Shown here one piece after another: positions 25,025 through 34,128 of a stretch of DNA of 64,000 bases. The position numbers and the translations under genes are program-made. Position 1 is the first letter of the stretch, and each line of letters opens with the position of its first letter. The notes beneath the pieces are model-generated. The model did no database searches, was not told the origin of the DNA, and worked only from the letters and a program-made list of their open reading frames with translations. Origin of the DNA: Astrobacterium formosum (GTDB lineage Bacteria; Pseudomonadota; Alphaproteobacteria; Rhizobiales; Xanthobacteraceae); the NCBI GenBank assembly GCA_030848545.1, contig JAVDCA010000027.1, positions 29,172 through 93,171 of the forward strand. Reading direction: 5' to 3'.

Positions 25025-26002
25025 ATGATCGCCCTCGTGGTCCGCCGGCTGTTGCAGTCTCTCGTCGTCATGCTGGTCGTGACGCTGATCGCCTTCATCA
25101 TGTTTCGTTACGCCGGCGATCCGGTCAATCAGATGGTGGGGGTCGAGACCACCGAGGCCGAACGCCAGGCCCTGCGCGAGAGCCTCGGATTGGACCAGCC
25201 GACGCTGGTCCAGTTCGTCCGCTATGTCGGCCGCGTCGCCAGCCTCAATTTCGGCGTCTCGTTCCAGTTTCGCCGGCCGGTCATGGAACTCCTCGCCGAA
25301 CGGCTTCCGGCGACCCTCGAACTCGCCCTCGTCGCCGCCATGCTCTCGCTCGTCTCCGGCATACTGCTCGGCGTCTACTGCGCCCTCAACCCGCGCGGTC
25401 GCATCTCGGCCGCGCTCCAGGCTGTGTCCCTCGTCGGCGTCAGCCTGCCGACCTTCCTCATCGGCATTCTGCTCATCTACGTCTTCTCGGTCGCCTTGGG
25501 GTGGCTGCCGTCATTCGGACGCTCCGGCCTCGTACCGGTCACCAAACACTGGTCGACGGGACTCCTGACGCTGCAGGGCTGGAAATCGCTCCTTTTGCCG
25601 GCAGTCACCCTCGGGCTCTTCCAGATGACGCTGATCATGCGGCTCGTGCGCTCGGAGATGCTCGAGGTGCTGCGGGCCGACTTCATACGCTTCGGCGTCG
25701 CGCGCGGCCTGCCGCAGCGACGCATCTACTTCCGTCACGCGCTGAAGAACACGCTGGTGCCAGTGATCACCGTGGTCGGGCTGCAGCTCGGCTCGATCAT
25801 CGCCTTTTCGATCATCACCGAGACCGTGTTCCAGTGGCCCGGCATGGGGCTTCTCTTCCTGCAGTCCGTGCAGAACGTCGATGTGCCGATCATGTCGACC
25901 TATCTGCTGCTGATCGCGTTCATGTTCGTGATGATCAACATGGTCGTCGACCTGCTCTACAACGCCGTCGACCCGCGACTGAAGGGAAGCAGCCGGGTAT
26001 GA
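25025..26002 (+). CDS. Peptide-type ABC transporter permease (DppB-like)
   Basis: Inner-membrane permease, 325 aa, six helices. Motifs are the N-terminal VVRRLLQSLVVMLVVTLIAFIMFRYAGDP, the DppB-type core PVMELLAERLPATLELALVAAMLSLVSG, and an EAA-type loop near ADFIRFGVARGLPQRRIYFRHALKNTLVPV. The ATG at 25025 (MIALVVRR) is taken; a TTG two codons earlier is possible. Its stop overlaps the next permease start (ATGA). Confidence 0.92.
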   Translation: MIALVVRRLLQSLVVMLVVTLIAFIMFRYAGDPVNQMVGVETTEAERQALRESLGLDQPTLVQFVRYVGRVASLNFGVSFQFRRPVMELLAERLPATLELALVAAMLSLVSGILLGVYCALNPRGRISAALQAVSLVGVSLPTFLIGILLIYVFSVALGWLPSFGRSGLVPVTKHWSTGLLTLQGWKSLLLPAVTLGLFQMTLIMRLVRSEMLEVLRADFIRFGVARGLPQRRIYFRHALKNTLVPVITVVGLQLGSIIAFSIITETVFQWPGMGLLFLQSVQNVDVPIMSTYLLLIAFMFVMINMVVDLLYNAVDPRLKGSSRV

Positions 26003-26946
26003 CCCGCACCACGAACGAAGCCGAAGCGCACGGCCGATCGGTCTGGGCGGGTGTGTGGCAGAGCGATCTTTGCATCGACTTCCGCGCCAACCGCCTGGTG
26101 CTCGTGGCGACGCTCCTGCTCGCGATCCTGCTGACGGCGTCGCTTCTCGCCCCCTGGGTCGCGCCGACCGACCCGTTCGACGCGATGTCGCTCGACGTCA
26201 TGCACTCCAACCTGCCACCGGCCTGGCAGCAGGGCGGCAGTACGGAATTCCTGCTCGGCACCGACGATCAGGGCCGCGACATGCTCTCGGCCGTGCTCTA
26301 CGGCCTGCGCACCTCGATCGTCATCAGCGCGCTCGGCGTGCTCCTGGCCGCCGCCATCGGGATCTCGCTCGGCATCGTCGCGGGCTATTTCGGCGGCTTC
26401 GTCGACACCTTGATCATGCGCACGGCCGACGTACAGCTGAGCTTTCCGGCGATCCTGATCGCGCTTCTGGTCGACGGCATCCTGCATTCAATGCTGCCGG
26501 CGCTCAAGCGCGACGACAGCGCCGCCATGGTCATCGTCATTTCCATCGGCCTGTCGTTCTGGGTGCAGTATGCCCGCACCGTGCGCTCCTCGACCATGGT
26601 CGAGAAGAAGAAGGACTATGTCAGCGCCGCCCGCCTGTTCGCGCTGCCGTCGCGCACCATCATGGTGCGCCACATCCTGCCCAACGTCATGAGCCCGGTG
26701 CTGGTGATCCTGACCATCAATTTCGGCCTCGCCATCATCACCGAAGCGACCCTCTCCTATCTCGGCGTCGGCCTGCCTCCCATGCGACCGTCGTTGGGAA
26801 CACTGATCCGCATCGGGCAGGAATACCTGTTCTCGGGCGAATGGTGGATTGTCGCCTTCCCGGGCTTCGCACTCGCCATCCTGGTGCTCACCCTCAATCT
26901 CCTGGGCGACTGGCTGCGCGACGCCCTCAATCCGAAGCTGCGTTGA
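25999..26946 (+). CDS. Peptide-type ABC transporter permease (DppC-like)
   Basis: Second inner-membrane permease, 315 aa. It has an N-terminal helix (LVLVATLLLAILLTASLLAPWVAPTDPF), HLLGTDDQGRDMLSAVLYGLRTS-type DppC signature (here FLLGTDDQGRDML), and the EAA loop YVSAARLFALPSRTIMVRHILPNVMSPVL. The C-terminal LSYLGVGLPPMRPSLGTLI is characteristic. Coupled to the first permease by a four-base overlap. Confidence 0.92.
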   Translation: MTRTTNEAEAHGRSVWAGVWQSDLCIDFRANRLVLVATLLLAILLTASLLAPWVAPTDPFDAMSLDVMHSNLPPAWQQGGSTEFLLGTDDQGRDMLSAVLYGLRTSIVISALGVLLAAAIGISLGIVAGYFGGFVDTLIMRTADVQLSFPAILIALLVDGILHSMLPALKRDDSAAMVIVISIGLSFWVQYARTVRSSTMVEKKKDYVSAARLFALPSRTIMVRHILPNVMSPVLVILTINFGLAIITEATLSYLGVGLPPMRPSLGTLIRIGQEYLFSGEWWIVAFPGFALAILVLTLNLLGDWLRDALNPKLR

Positions 26947-26960
26947 GGCCGAGAACCGAG

Positions 26961-27941
26961 ATGGCGGACCCTGTCCTTTCGGTACGCGACCTGCGGGTCG
27001 AATTTCCGACGCGCCGCGATCTCCTGGTCGGGCTCGACGGGGTCTCGTTCGACATCCATCAGGGCGAGGTGCTCGGATTCGTCGGCGAATCCGGAGCCGG
27101 CAAGTCCATTACGGGCGCCGCCATCATGCAGCAGATCGCCGCGCCCGGCCGCATCGCCGGCGGCGAGATCAGGCTGAACGGCCAGCGCATCGATAAGCTC
27201 TCCCGCACCGGCATGGAACGCATCCGCGGGCGCCACATCGGCATGGTGTTCCAGGATCCGCTCACGAGCCTCAATCCCCTGATGACGATCGGGGATCACC
27301 TCACCGAGACGATCGGCGTTCATCTCGGCCTCGGCCGCCGGGCGGCGCGCGATCGTGCCGTCTCCCTGCTCGAAGAGGTCGGCATTCCGGAACCGGCCGA
27401 ACGGCTGCGCAGCTATCCCCACGAGTTCTCGGGCGGACAGCGACAGCGCATCGTGATCGCGCTGGCGCTGTGTGCCGAACCCGAACTCGTCATCGCGGAC
27501 GAACCGACCACCGCCCTCGACGTCTCCGTCCAGGCGCAGATCATCGCCCTCATCCGCCGCCTGTGCGACACGCACGGCACCGCCTTCATGCTCATCACCC
27601 ACGACATGGGCATGATCGCCGAGACCGCGGACCGGGTCGCGGTGATGTATGCGGGCCGCGTGGTCGAGATCGGCCGGGTCGCCGACATCGTGGCGCATCC
27701 GGCCCATCCCTACACCCAGGGACTCATCGCGGCGATCCCATCGCTCGAAACCGACGCCGAACGCCTGCGGCAGATCCCGGGCGCCATGCCGTCCCTGTCC
27801 GCCATTCCGGACGGCTGCGTCTTCCATCCCCGTTGCGAGCTCGCCGACGATCTGTGTCGCACACGGCGCCCGGTCCTGGCCGGTGAGGGCGATCACCGGA
27901 CGGCCTGTCACCGCACCGCGCAAGCGGAGTACGCGCCATGA
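26961..27941 (+). CDS. ABC transporter ATP-binding protein (DppD-like)
   Basis: Cytoplasmic ATPase driving the importer, 326 aa. Walker A is GESGAGKS (about 41-48), the signature SGGQRQR, Walker B LVIADEPTTALD, and the H-loop MLITHDMGM. The C-terminal oligopeptide-transporter extension (PGAMPSLSAIPDGCVFHPRCELADDLC) carries the Cys cluster that in DppD-type subunits can hold an Fe-S cluster. Start ATG at 26961, 14 bases after the permease stop. Confidence 0.93.
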   Translation: MADPVLSVRDLRVEFPTRRDLLVGLDGVSFDIHQGEVLGFVGESGAGKSITGAAIMQQIAAPGRIAGGEIRLNGQRIDKLSRTGMERIRGRHIGMVFQDPLTSLNPLMTIGDHLTETIGVHLGLGRRAARDRAVSLLEEVGIPEPAERLRSYPHEFSGGQRQRIVIALALCAEPELVIADEPTTALDVSVQAQIIALIRRLCDTHGTAFMLITHDMGMIAETADRVAVMYAGRVVEIGRVADIVAHPAHPYTQGLIAAIPSLETDAERLRQIPGAMPSLSAIPDGCVFHPRCELADDLCRTRRPVLAGEGDHRTACHRTAQAEYAP

Positions 27942-28801
27942 GCGGCGCATCGCACTTCGTCGAGGTCCGCAACCTGTCGCGACGTTTCGACGTGTCGAAG
28001 CCCTGGCTGAACCGCCTGATCGAAGGCGGCGGCCGGCGCTACGTCGAGGCGGTCCGCGACGTTTCCTTCGACGTCGACAAGGGCGAGACCTTCGCGCTCG
28101 TGGGCGAGAGCGGATCGGGAAAGTCGACGGTCGCACGCATGCTCGTCGGCCTCATGTCGCCGGACCGGGGCAGCGTGACCATCGACGGCACCTCGATCAC
28201 CGGCGAGGCTTCCAGGAGCGAGCAGCGCGCCCTGCGGCGACGCATGCAAATGATCTTCCAGGACCCCTATGCGAGCCTCAACCCGCGCTGGCGCGTCGGA
28301 CGCATCATCGCGGAGCCGATGCTCGCCCTCAAGGTCGTGCCGAGCTCCGCCGACGCGGCGTCCGAGACGGCGCGGCTCCTGACGCTGGTCGGCATGAGCG
28401 CCGGCGACATGCGCCGCTACCCCCACGAATTCTCCGGCGGACAGCGTCAGCGCATCGCCATCGCGCGGGCGCTGGCGGCGCGGGCCGAATTCATCGTCTG
28501 CGACGAGCCCACCTCCGCCCTCGACGTCTCCGTGCAGGCGCAGATTCTCAACCTGATGCGCGATCTCCAACAAGAGCTCGGCCTGACCTACGTGCTGATC
28601 AGCCACAACCTCGCGGTCGTGCGCCATATGGCCGGCCGCATCGGCGTCATGCATGCAGGCCGGCTGGTCGAAGTGCAGCCGGCACGCCAGCTCTTCGTCT
28701 CGCCGCAGCACGACTACACCCGCATGCTGATCGGATCGGTTCCGCAAATGTCGTCGGCCATGCGTCGCGCGTCGTCGACACGAGGCGCGCCCTGCCCTTG
28801 A
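27938..28801 (+). CDS. ABC transporter ATP-binding protein (DppF-like, short C-terminus)
   Basis: Second ATPase, 287 aa, coupled to the first by an ATGA overlap. Walker A is GESGSGKST, signature SGGQRQR, Walker B FIVCDEPTSALD, H-loop YVLISHNLAV. It ends with SVPQMSSAMRRASSTRGAPCP, so the usual DppF tail with the oligopeptide-type Cys-rich extension is missing. The last 15 or so residues look non-conserved, perhaps from a past 3' truncation or frameshift. The catalytic core is intact. Confidence 0.92.
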   Translation: MSGASHFVEVRNLSRRFDVSKPWLNRLIEGGGRRYVEAVRDVSFDVDKGETFALVGESGSGKSTVARMLVGLMSPDRGSVTIDGTSITGEASRSEQRALRRRMQMIFQDPYASLNPRWRVGRIIAEPMLALKVVPSSADAASETARLLTLVGMSAGDMRRYPHEFSGGQRQRIAIARALAARAEFIVCDEPTSALDVSVQAQILNLMRDLQQELGLTYVLISHNLAVVRHMAGRIGVMHAGRLVEVQPARQLFVSPQHDYTRMLIGSVPQMSSAMRRASSTRGAPCP

Positions 28802-28856
28802 ACCTGCCGGCGGCGCGCACACGTCACCTAGTATTCCTTGAAAGGCCAAGTTCGAC

Positions 28857-30047
28857 ATGAATCGCATCGACGACGACCGGCTCGCCTCCTATCTGCCGGA
28901 TCTCATCGCGACGAGGCGCGACCTGCACGCGCACCCCGAAACGGCGCTGCAAGAAGTCCGCACCGCCGGCATCGTCGCCGACCATCTGCGCGCATGGGGC
29001 ATCGAGGTGCACGAGAAGATCGGCGTCACTGGCGTCGTCGGCGTCCTGCACGGACGGCGTCCCGGCCGGCGCACGATCGGGCTGCGCGCCGACATGGACG
29101 CGCTTCATATGGAGGAGCACAACCACTTCGCCTATCGCTCGACCGTGCCCGGCAAGATGCACGCCTGCGGACACGACGGTCATACCGCCATGCTGCTCGG
29201 CGCCGCCCGTTATCTGGCCGCCGACCCGGATTTCGCCGGCACGGTGATATTCCTGTTCCAGCCCGCCGAAGAGACGGCCTCGGGCGCCAAGGCGATGATC
29301 GCCGACGGACTGTTCACCCGTTTCCCCGTCGACCTCGTCTTCGGCCTCCACACCGATCCGGCCCGCCCGCTGGGCGAGTTCGCGACCCGCACGGGGCCGG
29401 CTTTGGCCGGCGCGCTGAGCTTTCGCGCCGAGTTCCGCGGCACCGGCGGGCATGGGGGCGCGGCGCCACACCATGCGACCGACGTCACCATACCGGCGGC
29501 TCAATTCATGCTGGCGCTGCAGACGATCGTCGGCCGCAATGTCTCCTCGCTCGACTCAGCGGTGATCAGCGTCGGTCATGTGGCGGCGGGCTCGTCCGCA
29601 TCCCCGAACGTGATGCCGAGCGAATTCGCGGTCGCAGGCACGGCACGCTACTTTCGCACCGATGTCCTGCGGATCCTCAAGGACCGGATGACCGAGCAGG
29701 CGGACCTGCTGGCGCGCGCCTCGCGCTGCTCGGGCGATGTCACCATCAACGAGGGGACGCCGCCGCTGGTCAACTCGCCGGACGGCTGCGCGGCCGCAAT
29801 CCGCGCCGCCATCGATACGGTCGGCGAGGATCACGTCGACGGCGAACGCCCGCTGTCCACCGGGGCCGAGGATTTCGCCTACTTCGTCGCCGAGCGCCCG
29901 GGCGCATACTGCTGGATGGGAGCGGGTCCCGGCCCGGACGGGGTCGTCCACGACGTCCACACCCACTGCTTCGATTTCAACGACGCGACCCTCGCCCACG
30001 GCATCCGCTACTGGGTCAATCTGGTTCGCCATACGCTAGACGATTGA
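28857..30047 (+). CDS. M20 family amidohydrolase (aminoacylase/hippurate hydrolase type)
   Basis: Metal-dependent amidohydrolase, 396 aa, cleaving N-acyl or peptide amide bonds. Motifs are the N-terminal RRDLHAHPE, MHACGHDGHTAML (metal ligands), PAEETASGAKAMI, GLHTDP, and GTGGHGGAAPHHATD at the start of the dimerisation domain. A TGAEDFAYF motif lies near the C-terminus. There is no signal peptide, so it works in the cytoplasm. It follows the peptide ABC importer by 55 bases, which suggests it hydrolyses the imported substrate. The exact acyl group is unknown. Confidence 0.9.
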   Translation: MNRIDDDRLASYLPDLIATRRDLHAHPETALQEVRTAGIVADHLRAWGIEVHEKIGVTGVVGVLHGRRPGRRTIGLRADMDALHMEEHNHFAYRSTVPGKMHACGHDGHTAMLLGAARYLAADPDFAGTVIFLFQPAEETASGAKAMIADGLFTRFPVDLVFGLHTDPARPLGEFATRTGPALAGALSFRAEFRGTGGHGGAAPHHATDVTIPAAQFMLALQTIVGRNVSSLDSAVISVGHVAAGSSASPNVMPSEFAVAGTARYFRTDVLRILKDRMTEQADLLARASRCSGDVTINEGTPPLVNSPDGCAAAIRAAIDTVGEDHVDGERPLSTGAEDFAYFVAERPGAYCWMGAGPGPDGVVHDVHTHCFDFNDATLAHGIRYWVNLVRHTLDD

Positions 30048-30101
30048 ACGGACCGACAGGCGCGGTTCGATCGGGCGACCTGGCACCGAATTCGGCCGAT
30101 A

Positions 30102-31175
30102 TCAGCCGTTCTTTTCGAGATGGAGACGCAGTTCCTCGATCGAGGCGAAGTGCACCGTGCCTTGCGGCAGCTGCGCTTCGATGGAGCCGTCCGTGTAGAG
30201 CGTATAGGCCATGCCGTCGATGACGCCGGATTTCAGGATCGAGGCCGGCCGAGCCTCCACGTTCGGCCGGGGCTCGGCCGGGGCGCTCGTGGATGCGGCG
30301 GCGGGCGGCGGCGTCACGGCAGACTGCAGCGGCGGCGGCTCGGCACGCGGGCGCCGAAGTTCGTATCGGGTCTCCGGCCTGGGCTCTGAGCGGGGCTCGC
30401 TCCGGGGTTCATGCCTGAGTTCAGGCCTGGATTCGGGCCTGGGTTCGGGCCGATGCTCCGGCCTGGGCGGGCGGGCGGGCGCTTCGGCCTCACCCGATCG
30501 GGCCGGCGACTCCGCCGGCCACACGCCGTCGAACATGCCGCGACCGCGCCGCGTCGGTTCCGGTTCGGTGCGTTCGCCCGAAAGCGGCGGCTCGGGCGGC
30601 GACACCTCTTCGGCGGGGGCGCGCACCTCACGCGGGGCTTCGGATTTCGCCGCCCGTCCGCCGCCGATGCGGGCGAGGATGTCGGCGGGGCCGAATTTCG
30701 GCTCGTAGGGCGGCTCGGCCGGCGGCGGCGCCATCGTGGGCCGGGTCTGCGCCAGCGGTTCAGGCTCGGCAACCAGAGGCGGTTCAGCCCGAGCGGCGGC
30801 AAAGATATTCCGCGGCCGCTCGGCCTCCATGCCGATCTGAGGCTCCGTCATCCTGACGTCACTCGCACGCTCGCGGACAGCAGGCTCCGGCTTCGGCGGA
30901 TAGGGAATGCGCGCCCGGCCGGGGGCGGTGTCGGCCGGCTCGGACGCCGGCAGGCCTCGCTCGGGGACGCGCGCCGTCATTACGTCGGCGACACGACGTA
31001 ACTCGCGCAACACGGCGGCGATCCCGACCAGGGCGAGGCTCGCCCCCAGCCCGACCGTGCCCGCGATGATAAGCGTGTTGCCGAGGTCGAAGCTATTGTA
31101 AGCAAAGCCGAAACCGAGCGCGAACAGGCTCACGAGCGCACCCGCGATGCCGACCGACATGAAGAACGCGACCAT
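30102..31175 (-). CDS. Membrane protein with a Pro/Arg/Glu-rich linker and conserved C-terminal domain
   Basis: A 357-aa protein. Two N-terminal membrane helices (about 2-28 and 32-60: MVAFFMSVGIAGALVSLFALG, then TLIIAGTVGLGASLALVGIAAVL) precede a long disordered Pro-rich region. The latter includes a degenerate tandem repeat (EHRPEPRPESRPELRHEPRS-like, about 230-275). The last 50 residues (ILKSGVIDGMAYTLYTDGSIEAQLPQGTVHFASIEELRLHL) form a compact domain I recall from uncharacterised Rhizobiales proteins. The ATG at 31175 has AGAGGA upstream. The role is unknown. Confidence 0.7.
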   Translation of the reverse strand: MVAFFMSVGIAGALVSLFALGFGFAYNSFDLGNTLIIAGTVGLGASLALVGIAAVLRELRRVADVMTARVPERGLPASEPADTAPGRARIPYPPKPEPAVRERASDVRMTEPQIGMEAERPRNIFAAARAEPPLVAEPEPLAQTRPTMAPPPAEPPYEPKFGPADILARIGGGRAAKSEAPREVRAPAEEVSPPEPPLSGERTEPEPTRRGRGMFDGVWPAESPARSGEAEAPARPPRPEHRPEPRPESRPELRHEPRSEPRSEPRPETRYELRRPRAEPPPLQSAVTPPPAAASTSAPAEPRPNVEARPASILKSGVIDGMAYTLYTDGSIEAQLPQGTVHFASIEELRLHLEKNG

Positions 31176-31536
31176 CGCAGTCAATCCTCTACGCGACCCT
31201 AAAACACGACATACCAACGCCGGCCGGCCGCATTCCGTGCGCCCGTCGCTGCCGACACATTCTCGTCACCCCTAAAGGGGCATATTTCCAAATTACATCA
31301 ACGTCGTTAACGAGTTTATTCCAATCGTCGCCATGGCGACCTGCGGTTGAATTTATCATGCCGTACCGGCGTCGAAGCCGGACGAAGACCTAACGGCAGG
31401 TATCGTTCGGCCGTTGCCCATACTCGAACCGCATCCTACTTAGGGGAGGTGGTTCGTTTTCCGTCGCTTCCATTTCCAATTCTCGACGGCAAGCCAAGCA
31501 GCCGGCACACAGTGCCGCGACCGAGGAGTCAACCCC
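31176..31536. promoter_or_regulatory. Divergent upstream region of the membrane protein and sodB
   Basis: About 360 non-coding bases, AT-rich around 31280-31345. They hold promoters for the minus-strand membrane protein and for sodB. A small CCCC-TAAA-GGGG dyad lies at 31269-31280. No specific operator is assigned. Confidence 0.4.
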
Positions 31537-32133
31537 ATGTCGTTTTCGCTTCCTGATCTGCCCTACGCCCACGATGCTCTCGCGCCCTTCATGTCAAAGG
31601 AAACGCTCGAGTATCACCACGACAAGCACCACCTCGCCTATGTCAACAACGGCAACAACGCGCTCAAGGGCACCGAATGGGAGGGCAAGTCGCTGGAGGA
31701 CATCGTCAAGGGCTCGCACGGCAAGAACCCGGCGGTGTTCAACAATGCCGGCCAGCACTTCAACCATCTGCATTTCTGGAAGTGGATGAAGCCGAACGGC
31801 GGCGGCGACAAGATGCCCGGCGAACTGGAGAAGCAGATCGTCGCCGATCTCGGCTCGGTCGCCAAGATGAAGGAGGACTTCATCGCCGCCGGCGTCGGCC
31901 AGTTCGGCTCCGGCTGGTGCTGGCTCGCCGTCAAGGACGGCAAGATCATCGTCGACAAGACCCCCAACGGCGAAAGCCCGCTCGTCAAGGGCGCCAAGCC
32001 GATCCTCGGCTGCGACGTGTGGGAGCATTCCTATTACATCGACTACCGCAACCGCCGTCCGGATTACCTCAAGGCTTTCCTCGACCACCTGGTGAACTGG
32101 GAGTACGTCGCCGAACTCTACGCGGCGAAGTAA
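31537..32133 (+). CDS. sodB: Superoxide dismutase, Fe/Mn family
   Basis: Converts superoxide to peroxide and oxygen, cytoplasmic. The 198-aa protein contains LPYAHDALAPFMSKETLEYHHDKHH (first His ligand), NNAGQHFNHLHFWKWM (second His), GQFGSGWCWL, and the C-terminal CDVWEHSYYIDYRNRRPDYLKAF (Asp and His ligands). The GQFGSGWCWL region with Gln on the N-domain side and the general sequence suggest the iron-type alphaproteobacterial enzyme, but metal choice is not certain. A stem-loop follows the gene. Confidence 0.93.
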   Translation: MSFSLPDLPYAHDALAPFMSKETLEYHHDKHHLAYVNNGNNALKGTEWEGKSLEDIVKGSHGKNPAVFNNAGQHFNHLHFWKWMKPNGGGDKMPGELEKQIVADLGSVAKMKEDFIAAGVGQFGSGWCWLAVKDGKIIVDKTPNGESPLVKGAKPILGCDVWEHSYYIDYRNRRPDYLKAFLDHLVNWEYVAELYAAK

Positions 32134-32171
32134 TCCTCCCGAGCCTCGTGGCGATCTCCCGAATGGCACCG

Positions 32172-32197
32172 CTCTCTCCCCGGTTGCAGGGAGAGAG
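32172..32197 (+). terminator. Stem-loop downstream of sodB
   Basis: CTCTCTCCC and GGGAGAGAG form a nine-base perfect stem around an eight-base loop, 38 bases after the sodB stop. No U-tract follows. Confidence 0.5.
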
Positions 32198-32346
32198 TTG
32201 CCTGATGGGTCGTTGCCTGCGGCAGAAGCGCGCGGCAGCCCGCCACCGGCAGGCGCCGGACCTGCGGGTGCCAAGCCGGGCCCGCTGGTGCTAAAAGGTC
32301 GCCGCGCGCGCCGGACACCTGCCCGGCGTCACATCACGAAAGCCGG

Positions 32347-33981
32347 ATGATGCCTTCGCAATTGCCGGCGGTGCAGCGTTTGGACCGCACCGCCGATCTT
32401 CTCGCCGTCGCGGTGCTCCTGGTCGCCGCGGTCGTCGCCGCGGCGACATTCCGCGATTACGGGCTGGGTTGGGACGACTTCACCCACTCCGAATACGGCG
32501 ATCTCCTTTACGACCTCTACGCCTCCGGTTTTACGGACCGCAGGGCGCTGCATTTCGTCAATCTCTACGCCTATGGGGGCGGCTTCGACCTTCTCGCCGC
32601 CGTGGCCGCCAAGCTCCTGCCGTTCACGCTGTTCGAGACCCGCCGGCTGGTCGGTGCCGCCGTCGGCCTCCTCGGCCTGTTCGTCACTTGGCGCCTTGGC
32701 CGGCGCCTCGGCGGCCCGGTCTCCGGGGCGATCGCCATCGTGCTGCTCGCCACCTGCCCGTTCTTCTACGGCCACATGTTCATGAACGCCAAGGACGTGC
32801 CGTTCGCGGTGGCGATGGCCATCCTGCTCGCCGGCATGACGCGACTGTTCGAGAAATACCCCTCCCCCTCCACCGGCGGATCGGCGCTCTTCGCAGCCGG
32901 GATCGGCCTGGCGATCGGCACCCGCATTCTCGGCATCTTCGGCATCATCTACGCGACCGCAGCATTCGCCTTCGTGGTCGCGACCGAATGGCGGCTCCTC
33001 GGGCTCGATGAAGCGCTACGCCGCGCCGGCCGGTTCGTGCTCAGGCTCCTGCCATGGCTCGTTCCGGCCTATGCCCTGATGGCGCTGGTGTGGCCGTGGT
33101 CCGTGGTCGACCCGCTCAATCCCTTCAATGCACTGCTGTACTTCTCGCATTTCTTCGAAAAGCCGTGGCGGGAACTGTTCGACGGCGCCTTCATCCTCGT
33201 CCCCGACATGCCGCGACGCTACCTGCCGCAGCTTCTCGCCCTCAAGCTGCCGGTCATCCTCCTGGTCCTCGGCACGGCGGGCGCGGCCGGCGCCACCGCC
33301 GCCATCATCGCCGGAAGGCTCACGCTGCAACGCCGCGCGGCCCTGATGATGGTCGTGCTGGCGGCGCTGTTTCCCATCGTCCTGACCGTCGCCATGGGGC
33401 CGGCCATGTACAACGGCATCCGGCATTTCCTGTTCATCGTGCCACCCATCGCGGTCCTCGCTGGCCTCGCCGGCAGTCGGCTGATCGCGCGCCTGTCCGC
33501 GTGGAAGCCGGCGGCGGCGGCCGCCGCCGCGGCCGTGATGGCGCTTGCCTGCGTGCCGCCGGTCGCCGCCATGGTGCGGCTGCACCCTTACGAGTACGTC
33601 CATTTCAACCTGATCGCCGGCGGCACCCGCGCCGCCCGCGACCACTACATGCTCGACTACTGGGGCCTGTCGTTCAAGCAGGCGACCGACGCGCTACGCG
33701 ACAAGCTCGCCGGCATGCCCGCCCCGTCCGGACGACGCTGGCACGTCGCCACCTGCGGTCCGCACCCGCCCGCGAAGGTCGGGCTGCCGGGACTGCAGGT
33801 CGATTGGACGCCGCAAGGCGCCGACTTCGCCTTGATGCTTGGCGAGTACTATTGCCGCAAGCTCGACGCCCCGGTGCTCGTCGACATCGTGCGCGACGGC
33901 ATCTCGTTCGCCCGCGTCTACGACATCCGCGGCCGCGACATCGACAATCTGCTGTTCGTTCCCGTGCCCGACCCCAAATAG
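32347..33981 (+). CDS. Polytopic GT-C-like membrane glycosyltransferase (GT39/ArnT-type)
   Basis: A 544-aa integral membrane protein with about ten helices. The first periplasmic loop has GLGWDDFTHSEYGDL, matching the acidic motif at which GT-C enzymes bind a polyprenyl-phosphate sugar. FFYGHMFMNAKDVPFA and RILGIFGIIYA follow. The C-terminal 120 residues form a soluble domain. It probably transfers a sugar from a lipid carrier to a protein, lipid or polysaccharide in the periplasm. Neither donor nor acceptor can be inferred. No partner glycan genes are adjacent. Confidence 0.72.
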   Translation: MMPSQLPAVQRLDRTADLLAVAVLLVAAVVAAATFRDYGLGWDDFTHSEYGDLLYDLYASGFTDRRALHFVNLYAYGGGFDLLAAVAAKLLPFTLFETRRLVGAAVGLLGLFVTWRLGRRLGGPVSGAIAIVLLATCPFFYGHMFMNAKDVPFAVAMAILLAGMTRLFEKYPSPSTGGSALFAAGIGLAIGTRILGIFGIIYATAAFAFVVATEWRLLGLDEALRRAGRFVLRLLPWLVPAYALMALVWPWSVVDPLNPFNALLYFSHFFEKPWRELFDGAFILVPDMPRRYLPQLLALKLPVILLVLGTAGAAGATAAIIAGRLTLQRRAALMMVVLAALFPIVLTVAMGPAMYNGIRHFLFIVPPIAVLAGLAGSRLIARLSAWKPAAAAAAAAVMALACVPPVAAMVRLHPYEYVHFNLIAGGTRAARDHYMLDYWGLSFKQATDALRDKLAGMPAPSGRRWHVATCGPHPPAKVGLPGLQVDWTPQGADFALMLGEYYCRKLDAPVLVDIVRDGISFARVYDIRGRDIDNLLFVPVPDPK

Positions 33982-34128
33982 CCCCGCCGGAGCCGCGGCG
34001 CTGTCCGACCGGACGTTGCCATCTTGTATTGGGTGGCCGCAGGTCGGAATCGGCGATTGTCCGCGCCGGGGCGCTTTGCCAACATGAAGCGCCGTGCCGG
34101 ACCGGCCGGCGCCGCGGGAGCACAATCC

